Shown: positions 1-6,427 of the stretch, piece after piece
Numbering within the stretch: position 1 is the stretch's first letter
How the letters are laid out: each line of letters opens with the position of its first letter
NCBI GenBank assembly: GCA_041490205.1
Contig: JBGPSQ010000063.1
Location: forward strand, 1 to 12,850
Length of the DNA stretch: 12,850 bases
Reading direction: 5' to 3'
From: DATDDB01 sp041490205
GTDB lineage: Bacteria > Pseudomonadota > Gammaproteobacteria > Burkholderiales > Gallionellaceae
Program-made: the position numbers and the translations under genes
Notes under the pieces: model-generated
What the model saw: the letters and a program-made list of their open reading frames with translations, nothing else
The model's database searches: none
Told to the model about the DNA's origin: nothing

Positions 1-424
1 CGCGCGCCACTTCCAGCGCAAAGCTCGGCCCGGACAGCACCCCATACGGGAATTCCTGCGGCAGCGTTTCCGCCACCACCTGATGAGGCAACATTGCCGT
101 CCCGCTCTCGAAACCCTTGCACGCCCATATCACCGGTAGCGGCTTGGACAGGTTGGCTATCTGCTCCAATGTGGCGCGAAAGGCAGAGACTGGAACCACC
201 ACCAGCACCATATCCGCATCAGCCAATGCAATGTTCAGTTCGTGTGTCAGGCGCAACTGCTGCGGCAGGGAAATTTCAGGGAGGTAGTGTTGATTGCGAT
301 GGGCGGCGGCCATGGCGGTAATTTGCGCGCCATCGCGCCCCCACAAAGTGACGCGGTGTTGCGCCGACAGGCTGATGGCCAGCGCAGTCCCCCATGCACC
401 CGCGCCCAGGATGGTGATATTCAT
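1..424 (-). CDS. gpsA: Glycerol-3-phosphate dehydrogenase [NAD(P)+], N-terminal part (cut by window edge)
   Basis: This cytoplasmic enzyme reduces dihydroxyacetone phosphate to sn-glycerol 3-phosphate, the backbone of membrane phospholipids. About 141 codons are visible, read from ATG at 424 down to the window edge, so the C-terminal catalytic domain is missing. The protein opens MNITILGAGAWGTALA, the standard Rossmann start of GpsA with the dinucleotide-binding GAGAWG loop at residues 7-12. It continues with family blocks including VTLWGRD, VLVVVPVSAFR, a CKGFE segment and LSGPSFALEVAR near the cut. The start matches the usual GpsA N-terminus, although no strong Shine-Dalgarno is visible. 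It is the last visible gene of the cluster, about 80 nt after the SH3-protein stop, and secB-gpsA proximity is common in proteobacteria. Identity is near certain from these motifs. Confidence 0.95.
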   Translation of the reverse strand, partial: MNITILGAGAWGTALAISLSAQHRVTLWGRDGAQITAMAAAHRNQHYLPEISLPQQLRLTHELNIALADADMVLVVVPVSAFRATLEQIANLSKPLPVIWACKGFESGTAMLPHQVVAETLPQEFPYGVLSGPSFALEVAR

Positions 425-504
425 AGTGTCAGCACAACCGTTTCAATACTTGTGTCGTCCGAAGGAAGCATAGCTGCGGCAGACTTGCGTTATCCCAGGC
501 GAGC

Positions 505-957
505 TCAATCGCCCCACACATCGAGTGCCTTGACGTAACCGGCGGCACCATCCGGATGCCGCACCTTGATCCAACCTGTCCCGGTGTTTTCCAGCCACTC
601 CAGCGCCACTTGCTTGCGCGCCTGGAACACCATCGCCGCCGCGGAATCGGGCGCCTTGCGCACATCGGCCAGCGCAGCGGTCACCACCACGAAGCGCGCA
701 CTGCCCAAGGCGCGCTTTTCCACCCAGCCCAGCGTGCCGTCCTGATTGCGCACCTTGACCCAGTCATTCAGGCTGACCACCAGTTCAAGCGGGGTATAGC
801 GGCTTACGACAAAGAGCTTCTTCCCTTTGAGCGAAGGCGAATCGTAAAGAATGGCGGAAGAACCCGCCACCGACCCATAGTCCAGGGCCGACACGCTCCC
901 CGCCCAAACCAGCAGCGCGGAAAAGCATGTTAATGCGAGGCAGCGACCCATCTTCAT
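505..957 (-). CDS. Secreted protein with two tandem bacterial SH3 domains
   Basis: About 150 residues. The N-terminus MKMGRCLALTCFSALLVWAG ending in VSA near residue 24 looks like a type I signal peptide, so the product is probably periplasmic. Two SH3-like repeats follow. The first, about residues 27-80, contains ILYDSPSLKGKKLFVVSR, the DWVKVRNQDGTLGWVEK block and a tyrosine/tryptophan-rich core. The second, about 84-148, contains ADVRKAPDSAA, GTGWIKVRHPDGAAGYVK. The WVKVR-DG-GWV and WIKVR-DG-GYV pairs are typical of bacterial SH3_3/SH3_4 domains, which often bind cell-wall peptides; the ligand here is unknown. An open frame continues upstream into secB, but ATG 957 is preferred because the signal peptide begins there and secB ends 16 nt before it. 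The ribosome binding site is weak, so translation may be coupled to secB. Confidence 0.85.
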   Translation of the reverse strand: MKMGRCLALTCFSALLVWAGSVSALDYGSVAGSSAILYDSPSLKGKKLFVVSRYTPLELVVSLNDWVKVRNQDGTLGWVEKRALGSARFVVVTAALADVRKAPDSAAAMVFQARKQVALEWLENTGTGWIKVRHPDGAAGYVKALDVWGD

Positions 958-973
958 CAATGCGCGACAGATC

Positions 974-1435
974 TCAATGCGTAACCGGAGAGGCGGCCTG
1001 GGCCTGCTGCTTTTGCGCATGCAGCGCAGCAAAATCAATCGGGTTGAGCAATGCCGGCACAAACCCGGCGCGCACCGAGCTATCCGACACCAATTCGCGC
1101 AGATATGGGTAAAGGATATTCGGGCAGACCACCTCCAGCACCGACTCCAATTCCTGCTCGGGAACATTGCGCACGCTGAAAATTCCCGATTGCTTGGCCT
1201 CGATCAGGAATACCACCTTGTCTTTCAGTTTTGCACTCACTATCGCCGTCACGGTCACGTCATACACCCCTTCGCTGACCGATACATGCTGGGAATTGAG
1301 TTGCAGGTCTATCCTTGGCGCCTCGCGCTCAAGGAATATCGCCGGTGCGTGCGGCACTTCCACCGACAAGTCCTTCACATACAATTTTTCGATATTGAAA
1401 TGCGGTTGCATCCCTGCTGCGTCTGTTTCGCTCAT
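974..1435 (-). CDS. secB: Protein-export chaperone SecB
   Basis: SecB is a cytoplasmic homotetramer that keeps preproteins unfolded and hands them to SecA for export through SecYEG. The 153-residue product has the usual length and the hallmark blocks: FNIEKLYVKDLSVEVPHAP (about 13-31), DVTVTAIVSAK, VFLIEAKQSGIF, then the near-invariant CPNILYPYLRELVSD (about 104-118), GFVPALLNPIDF and an acid-poor, Q/A-rich tail. ATG 1435 is preceded by a purine-rich AGGGGGA ribosome binding site about 8 nt upstream. It sits 26 nt after grxC, with gpsA two genes downstream, the common grxC-secB-gpsA order. Nothing unusual is seen, and identification is secure. Confidence 0.97.
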   Translation of the reverse strand: MSETDAAGMQPHFNIEKLYVKDLSVEVPHAPAIFLEREAPRIDLQLNSQHVSVSEGVYDVTVTAIVSAKLKDKVVFLIEAKQSGIFSVRNVPEQELESVLEVVCPNILYPYLRELVSDSSVRAGFVPALLNPIDFAALHAQKQQAQAASPVTH

Positions 1436-1461
1436 CTTATCATCCCCCTGTTTCAGTTAAT

Positions 1462-1719
1462 TCATCCCGCCAAAAGCTTGCTTAATTCACCCGCCCGGTC
1501 CAGCGCCGCCAGGTCGTCGAAGCCACCGACATGGCGCTCGCCTATGTATATCTGGGGCACCGTGCGGCGCCCTGTCTTTTCGGTCATGGCCACGCGCAAC
1601 TCGGGTTGCAGGTCAACCCTGATTTTCTCGATCTGCCCCACCCCCCTTGCCTGGAGCAGTTGTTCCGCGCGCACGCAGTAGGGGCAAACTTCGGTGCAAT
1701 ACATCGTCACCTTTTTCAT
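1462..1719 (-). CDS. grxC: Glutaredoxin 3
   Basis: A glutathione-dependent thiol-disulfide oxidoreductase of the cytoplasm, which reduces disulfides and mixed glutathione disulfides. The 85-residue product matches the 80-90 residues typical of GrxC. It shows the dithiol active site CPYC at residues 12-15, the cis-proline TVPQIYIG at 53-60 and the glutathione-binding GGFDDL at 65-70. Two ATG codons are adjacent (1722 and 1719); the second gives better spacing from the GGGGA ribosome binding site. A longer open frame upstream only overlaps the rhodanese gene in another frame. The gene lies 16 nt after the rhodanese stop and 26 nt before secB, so the three are probably co-transcribed. Confidence 0.95.
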   Translation of the reverse strand: MKKVTMYCTEVCPYCVRAEQLLQARGVGQIEKIRVDLQPELRVAMTEKTGRRTVPQIYIGERHVGGFDDLAALDRAGELSKLLAG

Positions 1720-1735
1720 CATTTTTCCCCGGGGT

Positions 1736-2146
1736 TCATCGTTCCAGGGGCAGGCTGGCTTTCTGCCAGGCGGTAACGCCGCCGGCAAGGTTGTACACCT
1801 GGGCAAATCCATCCCTGCCGAGCAGGGCGCAGGCAGTGGCAGACCGATTCCCGCTGCGGCACACCACCACAATGGGCTTGTCGCGGTAGCGCTCCATCTC
1901 GCCGATGCGCTCCCTGAGCTTGCCCAGGGGAATGGATTTCGCATTCAACAGGTGCCCGGACTTGTACTCGTCCGGCTCGCGTACGTCCAGGACGCAGGCT
2001 TCTTTGTGATTGATCATTTGCAGCGCGGCCGCACAATCCACCTCTTTCACCCCGCGCAACCGGTTGCCGAAAAACGACCATAACAGCATGATGCCGCTGG
2101 TCACCGCGATCAGCACCAGCCAGATATTATTTTGTACGAACTGCAC
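1736..2146 (-). CDS. Membrane-anchored rhodanese-like sulfurtransferase
   Basis: A single-domain rhodanese, a family that carries persulfide sulfur on a cysteine. From the GTG start at 2146 the product has 136 residues. A transmembrane helix spans about residues 8-24 (IWLVLIAVTSGIMLLW) and the rhodanese domain about 36-135. Landmarks are LDVREPDEYKSGHL at 53-66, the active-site loop CRSGNRS with nucleophile C96 at 96-102, and the closing YNLAGGVTAW at 118-127. An in-frame ATG at 2161 also exists. GTG is preferred because AGGAGT lies 6-7 nt before it, whereas the ATG has no visible site. Either start overlaps the end of the oligosaccharyltransferase gene, suggesting translational coupling. Substrate and sulfur acceptor are unknown; glutaredoxin next door fits a thiol-redox role (inference). 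Confidence 0.9.
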   Translation of the reverse strand: MQFVQNNIWLVLIAVTSGIMLLWSFFGNRLRGVKEVDCAAALQMINHKEACVLDVREPDEYKSGHLLNAKSIPLGKLRERIGEMERYRDKPIVVVCRSGNRSATACALLGRDGFAQVYNLAGGVTAWQKASLPLER

Positions 2147-3935
2147 TGAGATACTCCTCATATTTCCGAAGCGTGAATTCTAACAGAGCGCGGAAGTGCT
2201 CGGGGTCTTCGGCTGCCAATTTACCCAGCGTGTCCACCTCCGCCGGAAACTCCCTCGGGAAAGACCAGATGGCGCGCTCCATTTCCGCCTGGGCTCCAGT
2301 CAAATCTCCCTTTAGCGCCAGCAACATGGGCTGGCGGTAAGCCGCAGAGGCCATTGGCACAAAATGCATGACATCGCTATTCAGCTTCAATTTATCATCA
2401 ATGCGATCAGAGCTCACTTGAATCCCATTGCTGGTCTGCATGTCGGCATACGGCAGCAGCAATGCCCGTTTCTGCATCTCCCTGAGGCTGATGTTCATGG
2501 CCTCGATATAGTCAGCTTCTTTCCCGGGCGCGGGGCGCAACCATATGACGCTCTCGTAATATCGGTAGCCCGTGAAAAGCTGCCACAGCGACACCGCGCC
2601 AAGCAGCAGGGTAAGCAGCACCAGCAATCGCCCGGCCAGGCCAAACTCCAGGCGGTAACGGCCTGTGTCGAGCATGCCCAGCGTCAGCGCCGCTATGCCC
2701 AGAAAATAGGCGTACCACAGCGGATATTCCAGCATGCTGTGCGCTGCCAGCACGGCCAGCAAGGTATATCCCCACCAGTGATATATGGTGCGCTCCTCGC
2801 GCCAGGCTCGCAGCAGCCATGGCAGCAGGGTGCCCGCCAACACCAGCAAGGCGGCCAGCCCCCCCTCCGCCGCCAGCTGCATGACCAGGTTGTGTGCGTT
2901 GTTGTAAAGGCCGGAAATGCCGGTGTTATGCAGCAACGGGGCCAGCTCGTAATGCTGCCAGCCATACTGCCCGAACCCCACGCCCAGCAGGGGCGAATTG
3001 AGGAACATCATCCCCGCTTCATGCCACAGGTAAAGCCGGATGCCGCCGCTGCCCACATCTTCGGCCATCATGCGCTGCACTGTGTTGACGCTGCCAGTGC
3101 CGCTGTCCGATGCAAACCACGGCAACTGGATCACCAGGTGCATCAGTCCGAACCCCAGCAGCGCCAGCAGACTGTAGTAGAACAATGGACGCTGGACGCG
3201 ATTGCGCCACTGCCACATGAATGCGGATACCGCCAGCCACAGCAGGTAAACCCACGTTCCGCGCGAACCCGTGAGCGGCAGCACGAACAGGATGGGCAAC
3301 GCCAGCAGCGCCGCCTGCCAGGCGCGCAATGCGCCGCGCGCATAAATCAGCCCCAGCGAAGCCAGGCCGAGCACCAGGTAATCGGCGTAATGGTTGGGCT
3401 GCGCCACATTCCCGAATACCCCCGCGGAAACCTTGGGTGTGATCACCTGGTCAAGGAACGAATGCCACTGAAAATGCTGGTGCAGCCCTGCTAATGCGTT
3501 GAGTTCCGCGCCAAGCAGCAAGAACACCGCCAGCACCGTGGCCACGGTCGGCAGACCCAGCAATTCGCGCAAACGTCCGCCCAGCATGATGAGCAACGCA
3601 GCCCACATGAAGTACAGGGTAAAGAACAGCATCTGCCCGAAATATGCTACCTTGCCAAACAGGAACTGCACCACTACCAGCAGCATCATGCCGACCGGCA
3701 AAAACACGATGCGCGGGATTTCCGCCTGCCGCCAATAATCGCCGCGCAGCAACAGAACCATGGCGGCAAGGCCCAGCACCGCCGTCCCCCATTCCTGGTA
3801 AAACGTGGTGATGGGATATTGGTGGTAATAATTCAGGAAAGAATATACCCACATCATCCCGGCCAAGACCAGGCTGACATGGGCCAGGGACATCAGGTGC
3901 ACACGGTTATTGAAAGATTTTGCGAAGAACTGCAT
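2127..3935 (-). CDS. PglL/Wzy-type O-oligosaccharyltransferase (protein O-glycosylation ligase or O-antigen ligase)
   Basis: A polytopic inner-membrane protein, about 602 residues from ATG 3935, with about a dozen hydrophobic segments and a C-terminal soluble part (about 455-602). PglL-family enzymes transfer lipid-linked glycans onto serine or threonine of periplasmic proteins such as pilins; Wzy/WaaL relatives ligate or polymerise glycans. Family marks are ITTFYQEWG at 42-50, the GNVAQPNHYADYL block at 175-187 characteristic of the PglL branch, TGSRGTW at 222-228 and the periplasmic NNAHNLVMQLAAEGG with H348. The C-terminus resembles the Wzy_C_2 region. The frame is open up to GTG 4001, and ATG 3893 is possible; none has a clear ribosome binding site. 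GTG 4001 is unlikely because it lies beside the candidate -10. PglL is preferred over WaaL from the AQPNH block, but acceptor proteins are not in the window. Confidence 0.85.
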   Translation of the reverse strand: MQFFAKSFNNRVHLMSLAHVSLVLAGMMWVYSFLNYYHQYPITTFYQEWGTAVLGLAAMVLLLRGDYWRQAEIPRIVFLPVGMMLLVVVQFLFGKVAYFGQMLFFTLYFMWAALLIMLGGRLRELLGLPTVATVLAVFLLLGAELNALAGLHQHFQWHSFLDQVITPKVSAGVFGNVAQPNHYADYLVLGLASLGLIYARGALRAWQAALLALPILFVLPLTGSRGTWVYLLWLAVSAFMWQWRNRVQRPLFYYSLLALLGFGLMHLVIQLPWFASDSGTGSVNTVQRMMAEDVGSGGIRLYLWHEAGMMFLNSPLLGVGFGQYGWQHYELAPLLHNTGISGLYNNAHNLVMQLAAEGGLAALLVLAGTLLPWLLRAWREERTIYHWWGYTLLAVLAAHSMLEYPLWYAYFLGIAALTLGMLDTGRYRLEFGLAGRLLVLLTLLLGAVSLWQLFTGYRYYESVIWLRPAPGKEADYIEAMNISLREMQKRALLLPYADMQTSNGIQVSSDRIDDKLKLNSDVMHFVPMASAAYRQPMLLALKGDLTGAQAEMERAIWSFPREFPAEVDTLGKLAAEDPEHFRALLEFTLRKYEEYLSAVRTK

Positions 3936-4003
3936 GAAGCGGGTATTGAGCGGGAAATAAAGGGAATAGTTTACATGGAGTAAGCGCTTATCCCGAAGCA
4001 CTT

Positions 4004-4034
4004 TTTATACTGCGCCCAACAGGCCGCCTGTCAA
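4004..4034 (-). promoter_or_regulatory. Candidate sigma70 promoter of the ligase-rhodanese-grxC-secB cluster
   Basis: On the minus strand TTGACA (4034-4029) is followed, after a long 19-nt spacer, by TATAAA (4009-4004). Transcription would start near 3995, inside the longest possible reading frame, which argues for one of the internal starts of the ligase gene. The spacer is 2 nt longer than ideal, so the promoter may be weak or need help. The -35 falls in the decayed DUF2892 fragment. Confidence 0.45.
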
Positions 4035-4060
4035 CAGCGGCTTTTCACGCTGCCTTGGAC
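4023..4060 (-). pseudogene. Decayed 38-nt copy of the 3' end of the DUF2892 gene
   Basis: This stretch matches 6177-6215, the last codons, stop and first downstream bases of the DUF2892 gene, at 36 of 39 aligned positions: two substitutions and one missing base. The missing base shifts the frame inside the SKAGVKSGC ending, so it cannot encode the same tail. Nothing similar to the rest of that gene is visible nearby. It seems to be the scar of a lost DUF2892 copy or a small duplication. It overlaps the -35 of the ligase promoter. Confidence 0.6.
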
Positions 4061-4068
4061 ATCACAAG

Positions 4069-4139
4069 GCTGGGGTAAGGAACAAACCCCAGCGTCAGGT
4101 CATTTTGAAATGCTGGGGGTCGCAACATGCTCCCCCAGC
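4069..4139 (-). terminator. Two GC-rich hairpins after the secreted-protein pair (possible terminator or attenuator)
   Basis: Two 8-bp perfect stems are present: 4069-4076 with 4086-4093 (GCTGGGGT/ACCCCAGC, 9-nt loop) and 4112-4119 with 4132-4139 (GCTGGGGG/CCCCCAGC, 12-nt loop). They lie just past the stop at 4148. No U-tract follows on the minus strand, so simple intrinsic termination is uncertain. Because the arms are nearly identical, arm 1 can also pair with arm 4 and arm 2 with arm 3. Confidence 0.5.
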
Positions 4140-4147
4140 CAACCGCG

Positions 4148-4693
4148 CTACTCCCCGCCTTTGCCTTTCCCCTCTTTTCCGCCCTCTGTGCCGTCAATCT
4201 TGATTCGTTTGTAAACTTCTTCTTCCATGGCCTTCCTGTTTACGGCTTCCTTGACCAGGAATTTCTCCAGTGAGCGGGACTGGTCAACGTAGTAAATCTT
4301 CTCTTTGACCCCCGCCTCTATCTTTCCGTCGTAGATGGCAAAAAGTTCCGGCAGACCTCCGGCCTTGGCGGGATTCTCCACGAGAACGCCTTTGTATCCC
4401 AGCGCGGCAGGGATGATGCCTCCTGCTGCCGACTTGAAGGCAATACGCTTTGCCTTTTTCATGAAGGGTATTATCTGGCTTGCGGGAATCACAAACTCCG
4501 GGTCGGGGCGGCCTGAATAAATGAGCACCCTCACTTTGACGGTGCTTTTGGCGTCAGCAGCCACAGGCGCTACGCCTGAAGGCATGCGCGCGGTAACGGG
4601 CTGATCTATAGGTGCGGCATTGACACCGGTCTGTACCATGACAATGGCAAGCATGAAAACAACTGCCAACACTGAGCGAATCGCATTTGACAT
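4148..4693 (-). CDS. Exported protein of unknown function with YSGRPDP and LGYKG motifs
   Basis: About 181 residues, not assigned to a named family. Residues 1-27 (MSNAIRSVLAVVFMLAIVMV through GVNAA) form a clear type I signal peptide, so the product is periplasmic or secreted. After a proline/alanine linker, a compact domain runs from about 52 to 165: KVRVLIYSGRPDPEFVIP (53-70), a basic helix FMKKAKR, ALGYKGVLVEN (97-107), LPELFAIYDGKI and a C-terminal helix. The tail (about 169-181) is made of Gly, Lys and Glu. The combination of YSGRPxP and LGYxG strands looks like a small recurring secreted domain, but I cannot name it. ATG 4693 has a GGGAG ribosome binding site 8 nt upstream; the open frame further upstream overlaps the neighbouring gene in another frame. 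It lies 13 nt after that gene's stop, so the two are almost certainly co-expressed. Confidence 0.85.
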   Translation of the reverse strand: MSNAIRSVLAVVFMLAIVMVQTGVNAAPIDQPVTARMPSGVAPVAADAKSTVKVRVLIYSGRPDPEFVIPASQIIPFMKKAKRIAFKSAAGGIIPAALGYKGVLVENPAKAGGLPELFAIYDGKIEAGVKEKIYYVDQSRSLEKFLVKEAVNRKAMEEEVYKRIKIDGTEGGKEGKGKGGE

Positions 4694-4706
4694 GATTTTC
4701 TCCCGT

Positions 4707-5810
4707 CTAATTGATGGTTGCGTGGCCTTGCCCCTGCTGCACATCGGAACAAGTGCAAAAATATGCACAGAACTGCGAATAACAGAGTCCACCGCCACAG
4801 CGATTGGCTGTCTCAGGATTGCTGATGGGATGGTTGGAGGAATCCAGGTTCGTGGCTTGTCCCGGGCCGGGCTTGTGCGTCCACTTGCCATCGCTGCCTT
4901 GCCGGTACCAGTGATAATCGTTCCCGGGATCCACCACCATGGCGATCTTGTCCATGCCATTGGGGCATACCCCAGTGGCTGTGGTTTGAATAAGGCCATC
5001 GGCAACAGCGCCCGCGATGACATTTGGACATTGCCATACTGTCGCCTTGGCCCCGGCAAAGCGTCCCGGCTGGGCATAGGTGTCTGTCCGCTTGTTATTG
5101 CCGTAGTTATAGCAATTGTTGTTGTACTGGATGGTTCCTGCATCGTTCCAGAAAGCCGGTGAATACCCCGGAATGCCACATGCCGTGGGGGTAACCGGAC
5201 TGGGCGCCCTTGCGGCTATATTGTGAACAGCGCCGCCCACTTCCGCGATCGTGGCCGTGACAGGCGCCGGGGCGCGCTGGGAGACCACCCCGAAAAAGTA
5301 GGTCGTCTGGCCGCCCGCTCCGGGCGTTCCGGGGCAGACTAGCGAACTGAAAGTGAAAGTGACATTGCCGGCAGCATCCTGGTCTGCCGACGCAATGGAG
5401 ATGCTGCCCAGACCTCCTTTGGTTATGACATAGACCTGGTCAGTCGATACTTTGTCTCCGTTGTAATCGAGACTGATAACCGGGCCTATCGGGACAGTGA
5501 GGGAATGTATGCAGGGAGGCGGATTCACCGTGCTGGTGGCTTGTGTCAAATCAATCCGGTATTCATATGCGTAAAAACCGTTGGCCGGAGCGCCGGGCTT
5601 TCCCGTGAAGGTTCTTGATTGCAGGAAGCTGCTTCCGCTGATTGCTATGGGAACGGGCGCTGTAAAATCTGCGACCGTAATCTTGCATGTTGGATCAAAA
5701 ACACAATTCACTGCAGGAGCGCCAACGGTTACCACTTTGAGCGGCGCCGAGAAAGCATTGTTTGCCGTTGCCAGAATAACTAACAAACCCAGAATCAGTT
5801 TTCGTTTCAT
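4707..5810 (-). CDS. Exported cysteine-rich protein of unknown function, possible papain-like C-terminal domain
   Basis: About 367 residues. MKRKLILGLLVILATANNAF followed by SA is a typical signal peptide. Residues about 23-205 are beta-rich and low in helix, with Cys36/Cys42 and Cys100/Cys159 as possible disulfides, resembling a beta-sandwich. A second domain, about 211-367, contains NNCYNYGNNKRTDTYAQPGR (231-250), MVVDPGNDYHWYRQGSDGKW (291-310), THKPGPGQATNLD (311-323), and ends in the cysteine cluster RCGGGLCYSQFCAYFCTC (337-354). A cysteine in an NNCYNY setting plus a histidine in DYHWYR and a later Asn/Asp suggest a Cys-His enzyme core such as C233/H300/N321; this is inference. ATG 5810 has an AGGGGGA ribosome binding site. 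The gene heads a two-gene operon with the YSGRPDP protein. No homologue can be named from sequence alone. Confidence 0.85.
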   Translation of the reverse strand: MKRKLILGLLVILATANNAFSAPLKVVTVGAPAVNCVFDPTCKITVADFTAPVPIAISGSSFLQSRTFTGKPGAPANGFYAYEYRIDLTQATSTVNPPPCIHSLTVPIGPVISLDYNGDKVSTDQVYVITKGGLGSISIASADQDAAGNVTFTFSSLVCPGTPGAGGQTTYFFGVVSQRAPAPVTATIAEVGGAVHNIAARAPSPVTPTACGIPGYSPAFWNDAGTIQYNNNCYNYGNNKRTDTYAQPGRFAGAKATVWQCPNVIAGAVADGLIQTTATGVCPNGMDKIAMVVDPGNDYHWYRQGSDGKWTHKPGPGQATNLDSSNHPISNPETANRCGGGLCYSQFCAYFCTCSDVQQGQGHATIN

Positions 5811-6135
5811 GATTTCCCCCTTCGAACTAAAATCCTTAACGACAGCACACAGAGTTTTTTCGGTTAAGCCTTTCTTTGACGCAAAAAAATATTGTACAGC
5901 GGCAATGCTTCCCCGCTGCCATGCGTGCATTCAATGCCTTCATCAAATGTTACACAAAGTCATTGTTCGCATTACGACGCAAAGACCACTGTGTCAAACG
6001 ATCACCCCCAAGTCAAGCTTTAGTCGATACGCATAAATAGCTCTGAGCGGTCGTTGCGTGATCGGACGCCATAAGAAGTCAACGTGATGGTAGCCAGCTT
6101 GCGCGCGCTGCACCCATTTATCTTCAAGAAATGGA
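5811..6135. other. Intergenic region, no gene supported
   Basis: This region separates the DUF2892 terminator from the secreted-protein pair. It holds the candidate promoter and the leader of the pair. Between about 6000 and 6135 I see no coding frame with family resemblance and no further structure I can support. Confidence 0.6.
5969..5997 (-). promoter_or_regulatory. Candidate sigma70 promoter of the secreted-protein pair
   Basis: On the minus strand a perfect TTGACA (5997-5992) is followed, after 17 nt, by TAATGC (5974-5969). The -10 is only a partial match. This leaves a leader of about 150 nt before ATG 5810. No strong operator is seen; a 6-bp dyad CTTAAC/GTTAAG at 5835-5840 and 5863-5868 is too short to weigh. 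Confidence 0.4.
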
Positions 6136-6166
6136 AAACGCCCGGCAGTCAGCCTGCCGGGCGTTT
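6136..6166 (-). terminator. Intrinsic terminator of the efflux operon
   Basis: A perfect 13-bp stem (AAACGCCCGGCAG, 6136-6148, with 6154-6166) encloses a 5-nt loop. On the minus strand the stem runs into TTTT, 18 nt past the DUF2892 stop. This is the strongest terminator in the window and marks the end of the adaptor-permease-DUF2892 operon. Confidence 0.85.
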
Positions 6167-6184
6167 GCCTGAACCTGCCGCCTG

Positions 6185-6394
6185 TCAGCAGCCGCTTTTC
6201 ACGCCTGCCTTGGACAGGATGGTGTTCAGCGGGCAAAACCGGGTGAAGCCGCTCTGAAACAGGTTGAGTCCCACGAATGCGGTGAACAACAGAAAATACG
6301 GGCTGACGAACAACGGGCTGGCCTGCACGCCCAGCGCCAGCGACAGCATGACAAAGGAACCCGCGACGATGCGGACGATGCGTTCTTGATTCAT
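6185..6394 (-). CDS. Small DUF2892 (YgaP-type transmembrane domain) inner-membrane protein
   Basis: 69 residues with two predicted transmembrane helices (about 10-25 and 31-48) joined by a short loop, then FTRFCPLNTILSKAGVKSGC. The Arg-rich MNQERIVRIVAG start and the FCPL motif after the second helix (C54) are typical of DUF2892. In E. coli YgaP this domain is the membrane part behind a rhodanese domain, and free-standing copies occur in sulfide/persulfide and metal-stress operons. ATG 6394 has an AGGAG ribosome binding site 8 nt upstream, better than the upstream in-frame ATG at 6418, which lies just past the RND stop. It is 33 nt downstream of the permease gene and ahead of a strong terminator, so it belongs to the efflux operon. 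Its role there is unknown. C69, the last residue, is a second cysteine. Confidence 0.88.
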   Translation of the reverse strand: MNQERIVRIVAGSFVMLSLALGVQASPLFVSPYFLLFTAFVGLNLFQSGFTRFCPLNTILSKAGVKSGC

Positions 6395-6427
6395 GGTTAC
6401 TCTCCTGTTCAAAGACAAATTTAAAAG

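Noticed and set aside
2364..3494. Long open frame of about 376 codons on the plus strand
   Set aside because: It lies opposite the ligase gene and its protein is rich in Gln, His and Arg without any domain pattern; it is a by-product of the GC-rich antisense strand.
4148..5179. A 343-codon frame that would extend the YSGRPDP protein far upstream
   Set aside because: The upstream part overlaps the neighbouring secreted-protein gene in another frame, and a signal peptide with a ribosome binding site begins at 4693.
5994..6236. Minus-strand frame of about 80 codons across the terminator
   Set aside because: It runs through the DUF2892 end and a strong terminator hairpin, so it is not a plausible gene.
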